This document shows, piece by piece, positions 26,524-35,873 of a stretch of 64,000 nt of DNA. Origin of the DNA: JACQFK01 sp964604905 (lineage in GTDB: Bacteria; Planctomycetota; MHYJ01; JACPRB01); assembly GCA_964604905.1 (NCBI GenBank), contig CAZSCC010000370.1, positions 3,944 through 67,943 on the forward strand. Reading direction: 5' to 3'. The notes beneath the pieces are model-generated. The model worked only from the letters and a program-made list of their open reading frames with translations, searched no databases and was not told where the DNA came from. Position 1 is the stretch's first letter, and each line of letters opens with the position of its first letter. A program made the translations under genes and the position numbers.

Positions 26524-26919
26524 TCAGCGCGTCATCGAGGGTGGAAATGGAAATCCGTATCGTACGAACAGGAACGTGAACAGTCCGATGCACCCTGCAT
26601 TCCACACCAGGATCAGCCCTCTCAATCTTCTGAGAAGGCGACGCGCTTCGGTGTCCCCACGGATCCATGGGGGAGTCCTGAACGGCCATTCCATCATGGC
26701 CCTCAGAGTTGCCAGACCAGACTCGGCGGGCCTGTCGCCGGTCACCCGCCGCAGGAACCGTTGCGGCTGACCGAAGGTGACCCACTCCTCCCGGTGCTCC
26801 TCGTACATGAGGCGGATCAGGTGGTTGAACGTCGCGAAGAGCCAGAGGCCTACCGGAAGCAGGAGGAGGGCGCCGCCCACGAACCATGCAAAGACTTCAG
26901 GAAACCTACCGCCGAGCAT
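26524..26919 (-). CDS. two-transmembrane protein, function unknown
   Basis: 131 residues with two hydrophobic segments, ~9-32 (FAWFVGGALLLLPVGLWLFATF) and ~104-122 (LVWNAGCIGLFTFLFV), separated by a basic amphipathic region (EARRLLRRLRG). No recognised family. Twenty-four bp upstream of the ceramidase-like gene on the same strand, so possibly co-transcribed, and divergent from the large DUF1549/DUF1553 gene. Confidence 0.55.
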   Translation of the reverse strand: MLGGRFPEVFAWFVGGALLLLPVGLWLFATFNHLIRLMYEEHREEWVTFGQPQRFLRRVTGDRPAESGLATLRAMMEWPFRTPPWIRGDTEARRLLRRLRGLILVWNAGCIGLFTFLFVRYGFPFPPSMTR

Positions 26920-26964
26920 GGGGTGTATGGATAGCTTGCCCCGCGTGGAAAAGCAAAACTCATC

Positions 26965-26994
26965 TTGGAAAGCGGGACGTGAATCGTCTATCTT
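26965..26994 (+). promoter_or_regulatory. promoter candidate for the DUF1549/DUF1553 operon
   Basis: TTGGAA, 18-bp spacer, TATCTT, in a locally AT-richer intergenic stretch, ending 14 bp before the ATG at 27009. Confidence 0.4.
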
Positions 26995-27008
26995 GGGCGG
27001 GAACGGTG

Positions 27009-30000
27009 ATGGGTCTCCAGCGGATCGTCCTGGCGCTTCTCGTCATGCTCGCGTCGATCGCGCCGCGCCAGGATCAGCACTCCGCCCCCGTCGACTTCGA
27101 GCGCGACATCCGGCCGATCCTCTCCGACACCTGTTATACCTGCCACGGGCCGGACCCTGCCAAGCGGAAGGCCGACCTCCGGCTGGACACCCGCGAGGGG
27201 GCGTTCGCGGACCTCGACGGGAAGAAGGCGATCGTCCCCGGCCGCCCCGAACGGAGCGAACTCTTCCGCCGGCTCACGACGACTGACGCGGACGATCGGA
27301 TGCCCCCCGCCAAGACGGGACGCGCGCTCTCCGCGAAACAAGTCGAGCTCGTCCGTCGGTGGATCGCCGAGGGCGCCGCGTGGAAGGCCCACTGGGCGTT
27401 CGTCGTGCCGAAGCGGCCGCCGCTGCCGGAGACCCGGAACAAATCCTGGATCCGCAACCCTATCGACGCCTTCATCCTCTCGCGCCTGGAGCGGGAAGGG
27501 CTCGCGCCCTCTCCCGAGGCCGACCGGGCGACCCTCCTCCGCCGGCTCTCGCTCGACCTTACCGGCCTGCCCCCCACGATCGCCGAGGTGGACGCGCCGG
27601 AAGCATACGAGCGGACGGTCGATCGCCTGCTCGCCTCCCCGCGCTACGGCGAGCGGATGGCGATCCGCTGGCTTGACGCGGCGCGCTATGCCGACACGAG
27701 CGGCTACCAGAACGACGGGCCGCGCGAGATGTGGCGCTGGCGCGACTGGGTGATCCGGGCGTTCAACGACAACCTGCCCTTCGACCGCTTCACCGTCGAG
27801 CAGCTGGCCGGAGACCTCCTACCCGACCCCACGCTCGATCAGCGGATCGCCACCGGTTTCAACCGGAACCACCGGGGCAACTCGGAGGGCGGGATCATCC
27901 CCGAGGAGTACCAGGTCGAGTACGTCGTCGACCGCGTCGACACGACCGCCACCGTGTGGCTCGGCCTCACCGTCGGCTGCGCCCGCTGCCACGACCACAA
28001 GTACGACCCGGTCGCGCAGGAGGAGTTCTACCGTCTCTTCGCGTACTTCAACACCCTCCCCGAGCATGGCCGGGCCGTCAAGATCGGCAACTCGCCGCCC
28101 TACATCAAGGCGCCCACTCCCGAGCAGGCGGCGGAAGAGCGCCGCCTCGCCGCGGAGTTGGCCGCCGCGGAAGCCCGCTTCGCGGGGATGCGAGAGGCGC
28201 TCGCGGCCGCGCAGACCGCGTGGGAGACGACGGCCGTTCCCCTTCCGTGGACCGTCACCGAAGGCCTCGTCGCGGGCTTCGCGATGGAGGGCAACGCCGG
28301 AGACGCGAAGGCCGTGGGAGGCGATCCCGAGTTCGGTCGCGGACGAGTCGGGGGCGCCGCCCGGTTCGATGGACGCCGCTGGCTGGAGGCGCCCGCCGCG
28401 GCGAAGTTCGGGTTCTTCGACAAGTTCTCGCTTGCGGCCTGGGTGAGTCCCGAAGGGGACGGCACGATCCTCTCCCGGATGGACTCCGCGGGCCGGGAGG
28501 AAGGCTACCACGTGCAGCTCGCGGGCGGGCGCGTCCAGGTCAACCTGGTGAAGCGCTGGCTCGACGACGCGATCCGGGTGGAGACGGTGCGGGCCCTCGA
28601 GCCGGGCCGCTGGCACCACGTGACCGTGACCTACGACGGCACGCGACTCGCCTCGGGAGTCGCGATCTACGTCGACGGGAAGCCCGAACCCCTCAAGGTC
28701 CACCTCGACTTCCTCAACCAGTCGTTCGCCACCGAACACCCGTTCCGCATCGGGGCGGGGAGCGCGCCGTTCCGCGGATCGATCGGCGACGTGCGGGTCT
28801 ACGCGCGGCGGCTCTCTCCGGACGAGGCCGGCTCGATCGCGACGCCGGAGGCGGTCGAGGAGATCCTGCGCCTGAAGGAGCGGACCGCGCTCCAGGCGGT
28901 CAAGCTCGCGGCCTGCTTCCTCGACCGCCACGCCCCCGAGGCGATCCGGACGGCGCATCGCGAGCTCCTCGACCTCCGACGACGGAAGGAAGCCTTCGAC
29001 GAAAGCATCCCGAGCGTGATGGTCATGGAGGAGATGAAGCCCCCGCGCGAGACGCGCATCCTGATCCGCGGGGAGTACAACCGACCGGGAAAGAAAGTCG
29101 CGACGGGCGTCCCGGCGGCGCTCCACCCGATGGCCGCGGGCGCTCCGTCCAACCGCCTGGGCCTGGCGCGGTGGATCGTGGACCCGGCCAACCCGCTCAC
29201 CGCGCGGGTGATCGTCAACCAGTGGTGGCAGATGTATTTCGGCTCCGGCCTCGTGCGCACGATCGAGGACTTCGGGGCGCAGGGCGAGCGGCCGAGCCAC
29301 CCCGAGCTTCTCGACTGGCTGGCCGCGGAGCTCGTGGGGAGCGGCTGGGACGTGAAGCAGCTGCAGAGGACGATCGTGACGAGCGCCGCCTACCGGCAGT
29401 CGTCGCGCGTCACGCCGGCGCTCCTCGAGCGCGACCCGGACAACCGGCTCCTCGCGCGCGGCCCGCGCTTCCGCCTGCCGGCCGAGATGGTCCGCGATCA
29501 GGCGCTCCTGGCGAGCGGGCTCCTGGTCGAGCGCCTCGGCGGCCCGTCGGTCAAGCCCTACCAGCCCGAGGGGCTCTGGAGGGAGATCGCGAGCGACATG
29601 GAGTACGACCGGTCGAAGGGCGCCGGGCTCTACCGCCGCAGCCTCTACACCTACTGGAAGCGGACGGTGGTCCCGCCCACGATGTCGACGTTCGACGCGG
29701 CGGGGCGCGAGGCCTGCACGGTGCGGCAGACGCGGACCAACACGCCCCTTCAGGCGCTGGCCCTCATGAACGACGTGACCTACGTCGAGGCGGCGCGCGT
29801 GCTGGCCCAGCAGATGACGGGCGACGCGCGATTCCGCGGGGCCTTCCGGCGCGTCCTCGGCCGACCCCCCTCCGCGCGAGAGGAGGAGGTCCTGGTCCGC
29901 GCCTATGAGCGCAACCTCGAGGACTTCCGCCGCGATCCGGACGCGGCGCGGCGGCTGATCTCGGTCGGAGACTCGAAGCCCGACCCGTCGATCGATCCGG

Positions 30001-30071
30001 CCGAGCTGGCCGCGCGGACGATGGTCGCAAGCCTGATCCTGAATCTCGACGAAGCCGTGACCAAGGAGTGA
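27009..30071 (+). CDS. secreted cytochrome c / DUF1549 / LamG / DUF1553 protein
   Basis: 1020 residues from the ATG at 27009, which gives a signal peptide (GLQRIVLALLVMLASIA); a frame extending 41 codons upstream overlaps the promoter. Haem c motif C42-Y-T-C-H46, DUF1549 (RNPIDAFILSRLE, LDLTGLPPT, second CxxCH in CARCHDHKYDP), then a concanavalin-type LamG insert at about 410-580 (LVAGFAMEGNAGD, FDKFSLAAWVSPEGDGTIL, HHVTVTYDG, GSIGDVRVYARRLS), and DUF1553 (NPLTARVIVNQWWQMYFGSG, TNTPLQALALMND). The insert, absent from the shorter paralogue at 11184, suggests polysaccharide binding. A DUF1501 gene follows 2 bp after the stop. Confidence 0.95.
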   Translation: MGLQRIVLALLVMLASIAPRQDQHSAPVDFERDIRPILSDTCYTCHGPDPAKRKADLRLDTREGAFADLDGKKAIVPGRPERSELFRRLTTTDADDRMPPAKTGRALSAKQVELVRRWIAEGAAWKAHWAFVVPKRPPLPETRNKSWIRNPIDAFILSRLEREGLAPSPEADRATLLRRLSLDLTGLPPTIAEVDAPEAYERTVDRLLASPRYGERMAIRWLDAARYADTSGYQNDGPREMWRWRDWVIRAFNDNLPFDRFTVEQLAGDLLPDPTLDQRIATGFNRNHRGNSEGGIIPEEYQVEYVVDRVDTTATVWLGLTVGCARCHDHKYDPVAQEEFYRLFAYFNTLPEHGRAVKIGNSPPYIKAPTPEQAAEERRLAAELAAAEARFAGMREALAAAQTAWETTAVPLPWTVTEGLVAGFAMEGNAGDAKAVGGDPEFGRGRVGGAARFDGRRWLEAPAAAKFGFFDKFSLAAWVSPEGDGTILSRMDSAGREEGYHVQLAGGRVQVNLVKRWLDDAIRVETVRALEPGRWHHVTVTYDGTRLASGVAIYVDGKPEPLKVHLDFLNQSFATEHPFRIGAGSAPFRGSIGDVRVYARRLSPDEAGSIATPEAVEEILRLKERTALQAVKLAACFLDRHAPEAIRTAHRELLDLRRRKEAFDESIPSVMVMEEMKPPRETRILIRGEYNRPGKKVATGVPAALHPMAAGAPSNRLGLARWIVDPANPLTARVIVNQWWQMYFGSGLVRTIEDFGAQGERPSHPELLDWLAAELVGSGWDVKQLQRTIVTSAAYRQSSRVTPALLERDPDNRLLARGPRFRLPAEMVRDQALLASGLLVERLGGPSVKPYQPEGLWREIASDMEYDRSKGAGLYRRSLYTYWKRTVVPPTMSTFDAAGREACTVRQTRTNTPLQALALMNDVTYVEAARVLAQQMTGDARFRGAFRRVLGRPPSAREEEVLVRAYERNLEDFRRDPDAARRLISVGDSKPDPSIDPAELAARTMVASLILNLDEAVTKE

Positions 30072-30073
30072 CG

Positions 30074-31468
30074 ATGGATCCCCTGATCGGACGGCGTGGG
30101 TTCCTCCTGGGGAGCGGTCTGAGCCTGGGCGCGCTGGCGCTCGAGGCCTTCGCGCAGCAGGAGGGGCGGTCGCGCGCGCCCCATTTCGCGCCGAAGGCCC
30201 GCCGCGTGATCTACCTCTGCCAGTCGGGCGCGCCCTCGCAGATGGACCTCTTCGACTACAAGCCACAGCTCGAGAAGTTCCGCGCTCAGGACCTGCCCGA
30301 CTCGGTGCGGAAGGGTCAGCGGCTGACGGGGATGACGGCGACGCAGGATCGCTTCCCGATCGCGCCGTCGATCTTCCGCTTCGCGCGGCGCGGGGAGAGC
30401 GGCGCGTGGGTGAGCGACCTTCTGCCGGAGACGGCGGCGATCGCGGACGACCTCTGCTTCGTGAAGTCGATGTTCACGGAGGCGATCAACCACGACCCGG
30501 CGATCACGTTCCTCCAGAGCGGCAGCCAACTCGCGGGCCGTCCCAGCATGGGAGCGTGGGTCTCCTACGGGCTTGGCCGGCTGAACGAGGACCTGCCGAG
30601 CTTCGTGGCGATGACGTCGGGGGAGGGGGACCAGCCGCTCTACGACCGCCTCTGGGGGAGCGGCTTCCTGCCGAGCGAGTACCAGGGGGTCAAGTTCGGG
30701 CGGACGGGCGACCCGGTGCTCTACCTGTCGGACCCTCCCGGGATCGACCGGGCGATGCGGCGCCGGATGCTGGACGATCTGGCGGCGATGAACGAGCTCC
30801 GGCTGCGCGAGCAGGGGGACCCCGAGACGGCGGCCCGGATCGCGCAGTACGAGATGGCCTTCCGGATGCAGGCGTCGGTCCCCGAGCTGGTCGACGTCTC
30901 GCGCGAGCCCGAGTCGATCCGCGAGCTGTACGGCCCCGACTGCATGAAGCGCGGGACCTTCGCGGCGAACTGCCTGTTGGCGCGCCGCCTGGCGGAGCGG
31001 GGGGTGCGGTTCATCCAACTCTATCACCGCGGCTGGGACCAGCACACCAACCTGCCGCGAGACCTCCGGCGGCAGTGCAGGGACACGGACCGCCCGGCGG
31101 CGGCGCTGGTTCGGGACCTCAAGCAGCGGGGGATGCTCGACGACACGCTGGTGATCTGGGGGGGCGAGTTCGGCCGCACGGTCTACTGCCAGGGGCGCCT
31201 CACGGAGGACGACTACGGCCGCGACCATCATCCGCGCTGCTTCACGGTCTGGATGGCGGGGGGCGGGGTCAAGCCGGGGCTCACCTGGGGCGAGACGGAC
31301 GACCACTCCTACAACATCGTCCGGGACCCCGTCCACGTGCATGACCTGAACGCCACGGTCCTGCACTGCCTGGGCCTCGACCACACCCGGCTGACCTTCC
31401 AGTACCAGGGCCGCCACCACCGCCTGACCGACGTGCACGGCCACGTGGTGAAGGGCCTGCTCGCGTAA
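30074..31468 (+). CDS. DUF1501 protein
   Basis: 464 residues from the ATG at 30074, with AAGGAG 5 bp upstream; an in-frame GTG two codons earlier lies inside that ribosome-binding site. A short Tat-like signal (IGRRGFLLGSGLSLGALALE) opens the protein. DUF1501 blocks: IYLCQSGAPSQMDLFDYKP, GRPSMGAWVSYGLG, LVIWGGEFGRTVYCQG, RDHHPRCFTVWMAGG, and FQYQGRHHRLTDVHG at the end. Operon partner of the preceding cytochrome/DUF1553 gene. Its TAA stop lies in the left arm of palindrome copy 3. Confidence 0.93.
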   Translation: MDPLIGRRGFLLGSGLSLGALALEAFAQQEGRSRAPHFAPKARRVIYLCQSGAPSQMDLFDYKPQLEKFRAQDLPDSVRKGQRLTGMTATQDRFPIAPSIFRFARRGESGAWVSDLLPETAAIADDLCFVKSMFTEAINHDPAITFLQSGSQLAGRPSMGAWVSYGLGRLNEDLPSFVAMTSGEGDQPLYDRLWGSGFLPSEYQGVKFGRTGDPVLYLSDPPGIDRAMRRRMLDDLAAMNELRLREQGDPETAARIAQYEMAFRMQASVPELVDVSREPESIRELYGPDCMKRGTFAANCLLARRLAERGVRFIQLYHRGWDQHTNLPRDLRRQCRDTDRPAAALVRDLKQRGMLDDTLVIWGGEFGRTVYCQGRLTEDDYGRDHHPRCFTVWMAGGGVKPGLTWGETDDHSYNIVRDPVHVHDLNATVLHCLGLDHTRLTFQYQGRHHRLTDVHGHVVKGLLA

Positions 31469-31495
31469 CAAAACAAACCGTTTGTTTTGTTACGC
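31463..31495. terminator. AT-rich palindrome, copy 3 (perfect)
   Basis: 33-bp perfect palindrome: 16-bp arms beginning GCGTAACAAAACAAAC around one central C, extendable by about three more pairs (one G-U). It contains the DUF1501 stop codon at 31466-31468. Here the next gene is on the same strand, so termination of the upstream operon rather than separation of convergent genes is the likely use. Confidence 0.7.
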
Positions 31496-31518
31496 GGGAG
31501 CTCTATCATCGCCTGCGC

Positions 31519-32796
31519 ATGCGGATCGCGGCGGCCGTCTCCCTCGTGGCGCTCGGGTGCGCCTCCGGAGCCCCGGTCCCGCCGGACTATGGCGCGATCC
31601 GGGGGGCCAATTACGTCCCCAGCTTCGCGAGCACCAGCGTCGGGGCCTGGAAGGACTACGATCCCCGGCTCATCGAGCGCGAGCTCGGCTATGCCGAGCG
31701 GCTCCGGCTCAACTCCATCCGGGTCTTCCTCCAGATCGTCGTCTACGAGCACGACCCGGCCGGCTTCGCCCGGAGCCTGGAGGACTTCGTCGAGCGCTGT
31801 CGATCGCACGGTCTCCGGCCGCTCTTCGTCCTCTTCGACTCCTGTTTCGGGGACGAGCCCTCGATCGCCAAGGCCGATTCGCCCACCTGGGTCAACAATC
31901 CCGGGTTCAGCCGGACCGGGAAGGAGCACCGGCCCGCCCTGGAACGGTACGTCCGCGACGTGGTCACCCCGTTTCGAGGCGACCCGCGGGTCCTGGGGTG
32001 GGACGTCATGAACGAGCCGATGGCCGACTTCAACCACGTCACCCGGGCCGAACGCGACCAGATCTGGGAGTTCGTGCGCCACTTCTGCCGCTTCACCAAG
32101 GATCTCGACCCGGCCCATCCGATCACCGTCGGGGAGGCCGTAGTGGAGTACCTTCCCAGGACCTCGGATTTGGTCGATTTCCTGTCCGTCCACTCCTATG
32201 CGAGCGATCCCGAAGGGTTCCGGCAGGACCTGGAGCTGGCCCGGCACTACGGCCGGGCGAGCGGAAAGCCGGTCGTGGTCACGGAGTGCGGCAATCCGGG
32301 GGCGGGGCAGAGGTACGAGATGGTCTTCGACGTGCTCGGCCAGGAGGGGATGGGGTTCTACTTCTGGGAGCTGATGATCGGCAAGATGCAGTTCCGGGAG
32401 ATGGCGGGCCTCGTCTACCCCGACGGCTCGGTCCGGGAGCCGTCGGCCGTGGCGGCGCTCCTGGGGTTTCCCGGCAAAGGCAAAGAGGGGGGAGTCCCGC
32501 TCGCCAAGCCGCCCGACGAGACGGCGCTCAAGGCGTTCCTCAAGGCGCCCGACCGCTGGCCGGCGCTCCTGGAGCGGGCCCGCCAGGCGCCCCGGACGCG
32601 GGAGGGCATCCTTCCGCTGCTCCATCCGCTGGGGGCGCTGGGCCGAATGAAGGCGCGGCCGGACCCGCGGTCGGCGGAGATCTTCGAGGCGGCGCTGAGC
32701 ATCCCGCACCTCTTCCGCCTGGGGCGCGAGGAGGAGGCGATCCGCCTCTTCGAGTCGTTCCTGTCGGACGTGGAACGGGCGGTCTCCCGGCGGTAG
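31519..32796 (+). CDS. GH5-like glycoside hydrolase, lipoprotein
   Basis: 425 residues with a lipoprotein signal (AAVSLVALGC). TIM-barrel clan A features: RLNSIRVFLQIVVY, FVLFDSCFG, the acid/base Glu166 in WDVMNEPMAD, VHSYASDPEGF with a substrate-binding His, nucleophile Glu256 in VVVTECGNPG, and FYFWELMIG. A ~100-residue C-terminal helical extension (KAPDRWPALLERAR to the end) is not part of the barrel. Paralogue of the gene at 14963-16024. It lies between palindrome copies 3 and 4, so it is probably a single-gene transcript. Confidence 0.8.
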   Translation: MRIAAAVSLVALGCASGAPVPPDYGAIRGANYVPSFASTSVGAWKDYDPRLIERELGYAERLRLNSIRVFLQIVVYEHDPAGFARSLEDFVERCRSHGLRPLFVLFDSCFGDEPSIAKADSPTWVNNPGFSRTGKEHRPALERYVRDVVTPFRGDPRVLGWDVMNEPMADFNHVTRAERDQIWEFVRHFCRFTKDLDPAHPITVGEAVVEYLPRTSDLVDFLSVHSYASDPEGFRQDLELARHYGRASGKPVVVTECGNPGAGQRYEMVFDVLGQEGMGFYFWELMIGKMQFREMAGLVYPDGSVREPSAVAALLGFPGKGKEGGVPLAKPPDETALKAFLKAPDRWPALLERARQAPRTREGILPLLHPLGALGRMKARPDPRSAEIFEAALSIPHLFRLGREEEAIRLFESFLSDVERAVSRR

Positions 32797-32802
32797 GGGG
32801 CC

Positions 32803-32835
32803 GCGTAACAAAACAAACGGTTTGTTTTGTTACGC
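32803..32835. terminator. AT-rich palindrome, copy 4 (perfect)
   Basis: 33-bp perfect palindrome with the same 16-bp arms as copy 3 and a G at the centre. It separates the convergent GH5-like gene (stop 32794-32796) and MFS/spermidine-synthase gene (stop 32844-32842). Unlike the other copies it does not contain either stop codon. Confidence 0.7.
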
Positions 32836-32841
32836 AGCTCG

Positions 32842-35817
32842 CTACCGACCCTCTTCGGCCAGGAGGCGGCGGGCCTCGGCGTGGGAGGGGTCGAGACGGA
32901 GGAGCTTTCGGCACTCCTCCATCGCTTCGGGCTTCTTGCCCGCCTTGAGCAGGTACTGGACCAGGCGGAGATGGCTGGTCGGCGTGGGGCGGTCGGCCAC
33001 CACCACGCGCCACTCCTCCGCCGCCTCGGCGAAGCGGCCGGCCGACTCGTGCTGCGCGGCCCGGATCGAGGCGGCCGCGGGAGAGGCCGGAGCCGCCCGC
33101 ACCAGCTCCTCGAGCGCCGCCTTCGCCTCCGCGCGCCGGCCGATCCGATCGTAGAGGGCGGCCAGCTGGAGCAGGGCCGCGGGGTACTGAGAGGACCCTC
33201 GGGGCACCACCCGGAACAACTCCACCGCCAGGGCGATCTCTCCGCCGCTCCGGGCCGCCAGGCCTTCCCGGTAGAACCGGTCCGCCAGCGAGTCGCTGAA
33301 CTTGGCGAACGCCCGGTCGGGCGTGTACTTGGCGCGCAGCTCCTCGAGCGCGCGGACCGTCTCCGGGTTGGTCTCCGCCGACGCCTTCCCGTACGCCGCC
33401 GCGAAGGCGCGCCGGCCTTCCCGCGCGCGGGCCACGCCGCGCGCCGTCTCGGGGCTCATCCCCTCATAGAGCCGCAGCTCCACCGCCTCCGCCCGGACGG
33501 AATCGAGACGCCCCAGCGTCTCCGGGAGCGGGGAGGCCATGTAGAGCCCGCGCGGGGCGGTGTACTCGATCGAGCAATGGTCGTCCGTCAAGATCGGCCC
33601 CTCGCCCGCGAACCGGCGCGCCCCCGCCGCGTCGGTCACCAGGCTCGCGAGCAGCCCCGCCGCGCCGGGCAGGTTCGGCTCCTCGATCTGGGCGCGCACC
33701 CCGGGCGCCGCCATCCGCGACTCGAGCCGCGCGAACGGCGCTCGCGGATCGTCCCGCCAGCCCAGGAGGAGATAGTCGCTCCCCGGCGAGACCTCCCAGA
33801 CGCTGCCGGCCGGGAAGACCGAATAGAACGTCCGCAGCAGGAGCCGGAAATCCTCCGACGGGAGCGAGTAGGCGTGGACCCACTGGCAGAAGATCCCCTG
33901 CGGGCCCAGCCGGCGCGCGGCCTCCTCGAAGAAGTCCCGCGTGAAGAGCCCCGCCATCCCGCTGATCCATAAGTTCGACGGCTCCGAGACGATGACGTCG
34001 TAGAGGTCCCTCCCGAACCGGATCGCGTTGCGCCCGTCGCCGACCGTGACCCGGACGCGGGGGTCGTGCAGGACGCCTCCGTTGACCGACTCGAAATGGC
34101 CGGCCGCCTTCACCACGGCCGACGAAATCTCAAGGCAGTCGATCCGCTCGAGCGGGTGCTTCGCCATCGCCCCGAGCGTCACCCCGCAGCCCAGGCCGAT
34201 CAGCATCGCGCGGCGCGGGGCGGGGTGGTGCAACAGCGGGAGGTGGCCCAGGAGGAGCTGGGTGGGCATGTCGTCCAGCGTGGAGGCGTCGGGCTTCCCG
34301 TTGACCCGCAGGCTCCGCGTCCCGCCGCCCTCCTCGTGCACCGTCACCAGGCCGTAGGAATCCCAGAACTGCGCGACGATCGGGTGGCGCCCCATCGCCC
34401 GCTCGAGGGTCTCCTCGCCCTCGCGGGTCCGCGCCACGTATGTCTCGCCGTTGAGGAAAGCCCCGCTCGCGATCACCTGGAGGTCCCAGCCCGGCACGAC
34501 CCAGGCGGCGACGGCGAGGACACCCGGCGCGATCGCCGCCTCGACGATGCGGGGCGTCCGCGAGAGAAGGAGCACGGCCGAGAGGATCGCGTTGAGCGTG
34601 ACGGCCGCGCGGATCGTCGCGGCGGGCCCGATCCCCGGGAGGACGAGGAACGAGACCAGGACGGAGCCGGCGATGCAGCCCACCGTGTTCCACGCGTAGA
34701 CCGCTCCGATCGCCCGGCCCACCGTCGCGTCGCTCCCCACGGCCAGGCGGCAGAGAAGGGGGAAGACGGCGCCCATGAGGAAGGTGGGGACCAGGATGAA
34801 GAGCGCGATCACGGTCACCTGCGTGCCGAAGGCGCTCCCTTCGGCGGCCTTCCACGATTCCACCTGCCGCGCGACGTGGAGGGGGATCTCGCCCAGGAAG
34901 GGGAGGAGGATCACGGCCGCGATCCCGATCAGGCCCTGCACGACCGCGAGGGCGCCGATCGGATCCCGGATCCGCCCCAGGACGCGCGCGCCGGCCGAGC
35001 TGCCGAGCGCGAGCCCGAGGATGAACGTCGCCAGGATCAGCGTGAACGCGTGGACCGTCGAGCCCAGTCCCAGGACGAGCGACCGGATCCACGCGACCTC
35101 GTAGGCCATCGAGATGAACCCGGAAGCGAGCGCCACCCAGAGCGCGAGCCGCCGCGGGGGCGCTCCCTCGGGCGCCGCGGCGAGGAGCTCGCCTTTTTTC
35201 CCCCGGGCGAGGAGGAGCGCGGCGACGGCGATCGCCCCGTTGAGCGCGATCGCGACCGCCGTCGTGATCCGGAGGCCGAAGGAGGGGATGAGCCAGAATC
35301 CGGCCGCGAGCGTCCCTGCCACGCCGCCCAGCGTGTTGACCGCGTAGACGCGTCCCGCCTCGTCCGGCGCCGAGAGGGCCGAGGCGGAGAAGTGACGCGA
35401 GAGGACCGGCAGCGTGGCCCCCATGAGGGTCGTGGGGACGATGAGAAGCGCCGCGACCAGGAGCGCGCGGATCGAGGCGTACAGGACCGTCACCTCTCCG
35501 ACGGCGCCCCAGAGGACGCGGAAGAGCGGCCCGCTCGCGGCGAGGAGGAAGGGCACGAGCAGGGCCGAGAGGGCGATGCCCGCCTCGAGCAGGCCGTAGA
35601 GGCGGAGGAGTTCGGCGCCCGACCGCCGGTCCGCGGCCTTCCCGCCCCACGCCGCCCCGATTGCGAGGCCGCCCATGAAGACGCCGACCACGGTGCCGAT
35701 CGCGTACGTAGTGTTGCCGATGACGCTGCCGGCGACGCGGATCCAGACGACCTCGTAGAGGAGCCCGCAGAATCCGGAGACGAAGAAGAACGCGAAGACG
35801 CGGGCGCGCGAGATCAC
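32842..35817 (-). CDS. fused MFS-like transporter / spermidine-synthase-like protein with TPR tail
   Basis: 991 residues. Roughly residues 1-450 hold a dozen or more transmembrane helices (opening FAFFFVSGFCGLLYEVVWIR, typical of this fusion). About 530-700 is a Rossmann domain of the spermidine-synthase type: IGLGCGVTLGAM (SAM/dcSAM loop), IDCLEISSAVV, VGDGRNAIRF and YDVIVSEPSNLWI. From ~820 are TPR-like helices (AALYDRIGRRAEAKAALEELV, RLVQYLLKAGKKPEAMEECRKLL). Such fusions are common in environmental bacteria; neither polyamine synthesis nor transport has been established for them. Divergent from the sulfatase with 56 bp between starts. Confidence 0.88.
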   Translation of the reverse strand: MISRARVFAFFFVSGFCGLLYEVVWIRVAGSVIGNTTYAIGTVVGVFMGGLAIGAAWGGKAADRRSGAELLRLYGLLEAGIALSALLVPFLLAASGPLFRVLWGAVGEVTVLYASIRALLVAALLIVPTTLMGATLPVLSRHFSASALSAPDEAGRVYAVNTLGGVAGTLAAGFWLIPSFGLRITTAVAIALNGAIAVAALLLARGKKGELLAAAPEGAPPRRLALWVALASGFISMAYEVAWIRSLVLGLGSTVHAFTLILATFILGLALGSSAGARVLGRIRDPIGALAVVQGLIGIAAVILLPFLGEIPLHVARQVESWKAAEGSAFGTQVTVIALFILVPTFLMGAVFPLLCRLAVGSDATVGRAIGAVYAWNTVGCIAGSVLVSFLVLPGIGPAATIRAAVTLNAILSAVLLLSRTPRIVEAAIAPGVLAVAAWVVPGWDLQVIASGAFLNGETYVARTREGEETLERAMGRHPIVAQFWDSYGLVTVHEEGGGTRSLRVNGKPDASTLDDMPTQLLLGHLPLLHHPAPRRAMLIGLGCGVTLGAMAKHPLERIDCLEISSAVVKAAGHFESVNGGVLHDPRVRVTVGDGRNAIRFGRDLYDVIVSEPSNLWISGMAGLFTRDFFEEAARRLGPQGIFCQWVHAYSLPSEDFRLLLRTFYSVFPAGSVWEVSPGSDYLLLGWRDDPRAPFARLESRMAAPGVRAQIEEPNLPGAAGLLASLVTDAAGARRFAGEGPILTDDHCSIEYTAPRGLYMASPLPETLGRLDSVRAEAVELRLYEGMSPETARGVARAREGRRAFAAAYGKASAETNPETVRALEELRAKYTPDRAFAKFSDSLADRFYREGLAARSGGEIALAVELFRVVPRGSSQYPAALLQLAALYDRIGRRAEAKAALEELVRAAPASPAAASIRAAQHESAGRFAEAAEEWRVVVADRPTPTSHLRLVQYLLKAGKKPEAMEECRKLLRLDPSHAEARRLLAEEGR

Positions 35818-35873
35818 CCGTATTCTACGTCCGGCGGCCGAGACCCGGCGGCCTCCGGCGGGGTTAAGAAGTC

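Noticed and set aside
25043..26887. 614-codon minus-strand frame overlapping the ceramidase-like gene
   Set aside because: Out of frame with the recognisable ceramidase domain. Only the last ~20 codons (LLPELQKIAFARVRETIDL) look protein-like and could be a small remnant in the 25025-25107 gap; too little to annotate.
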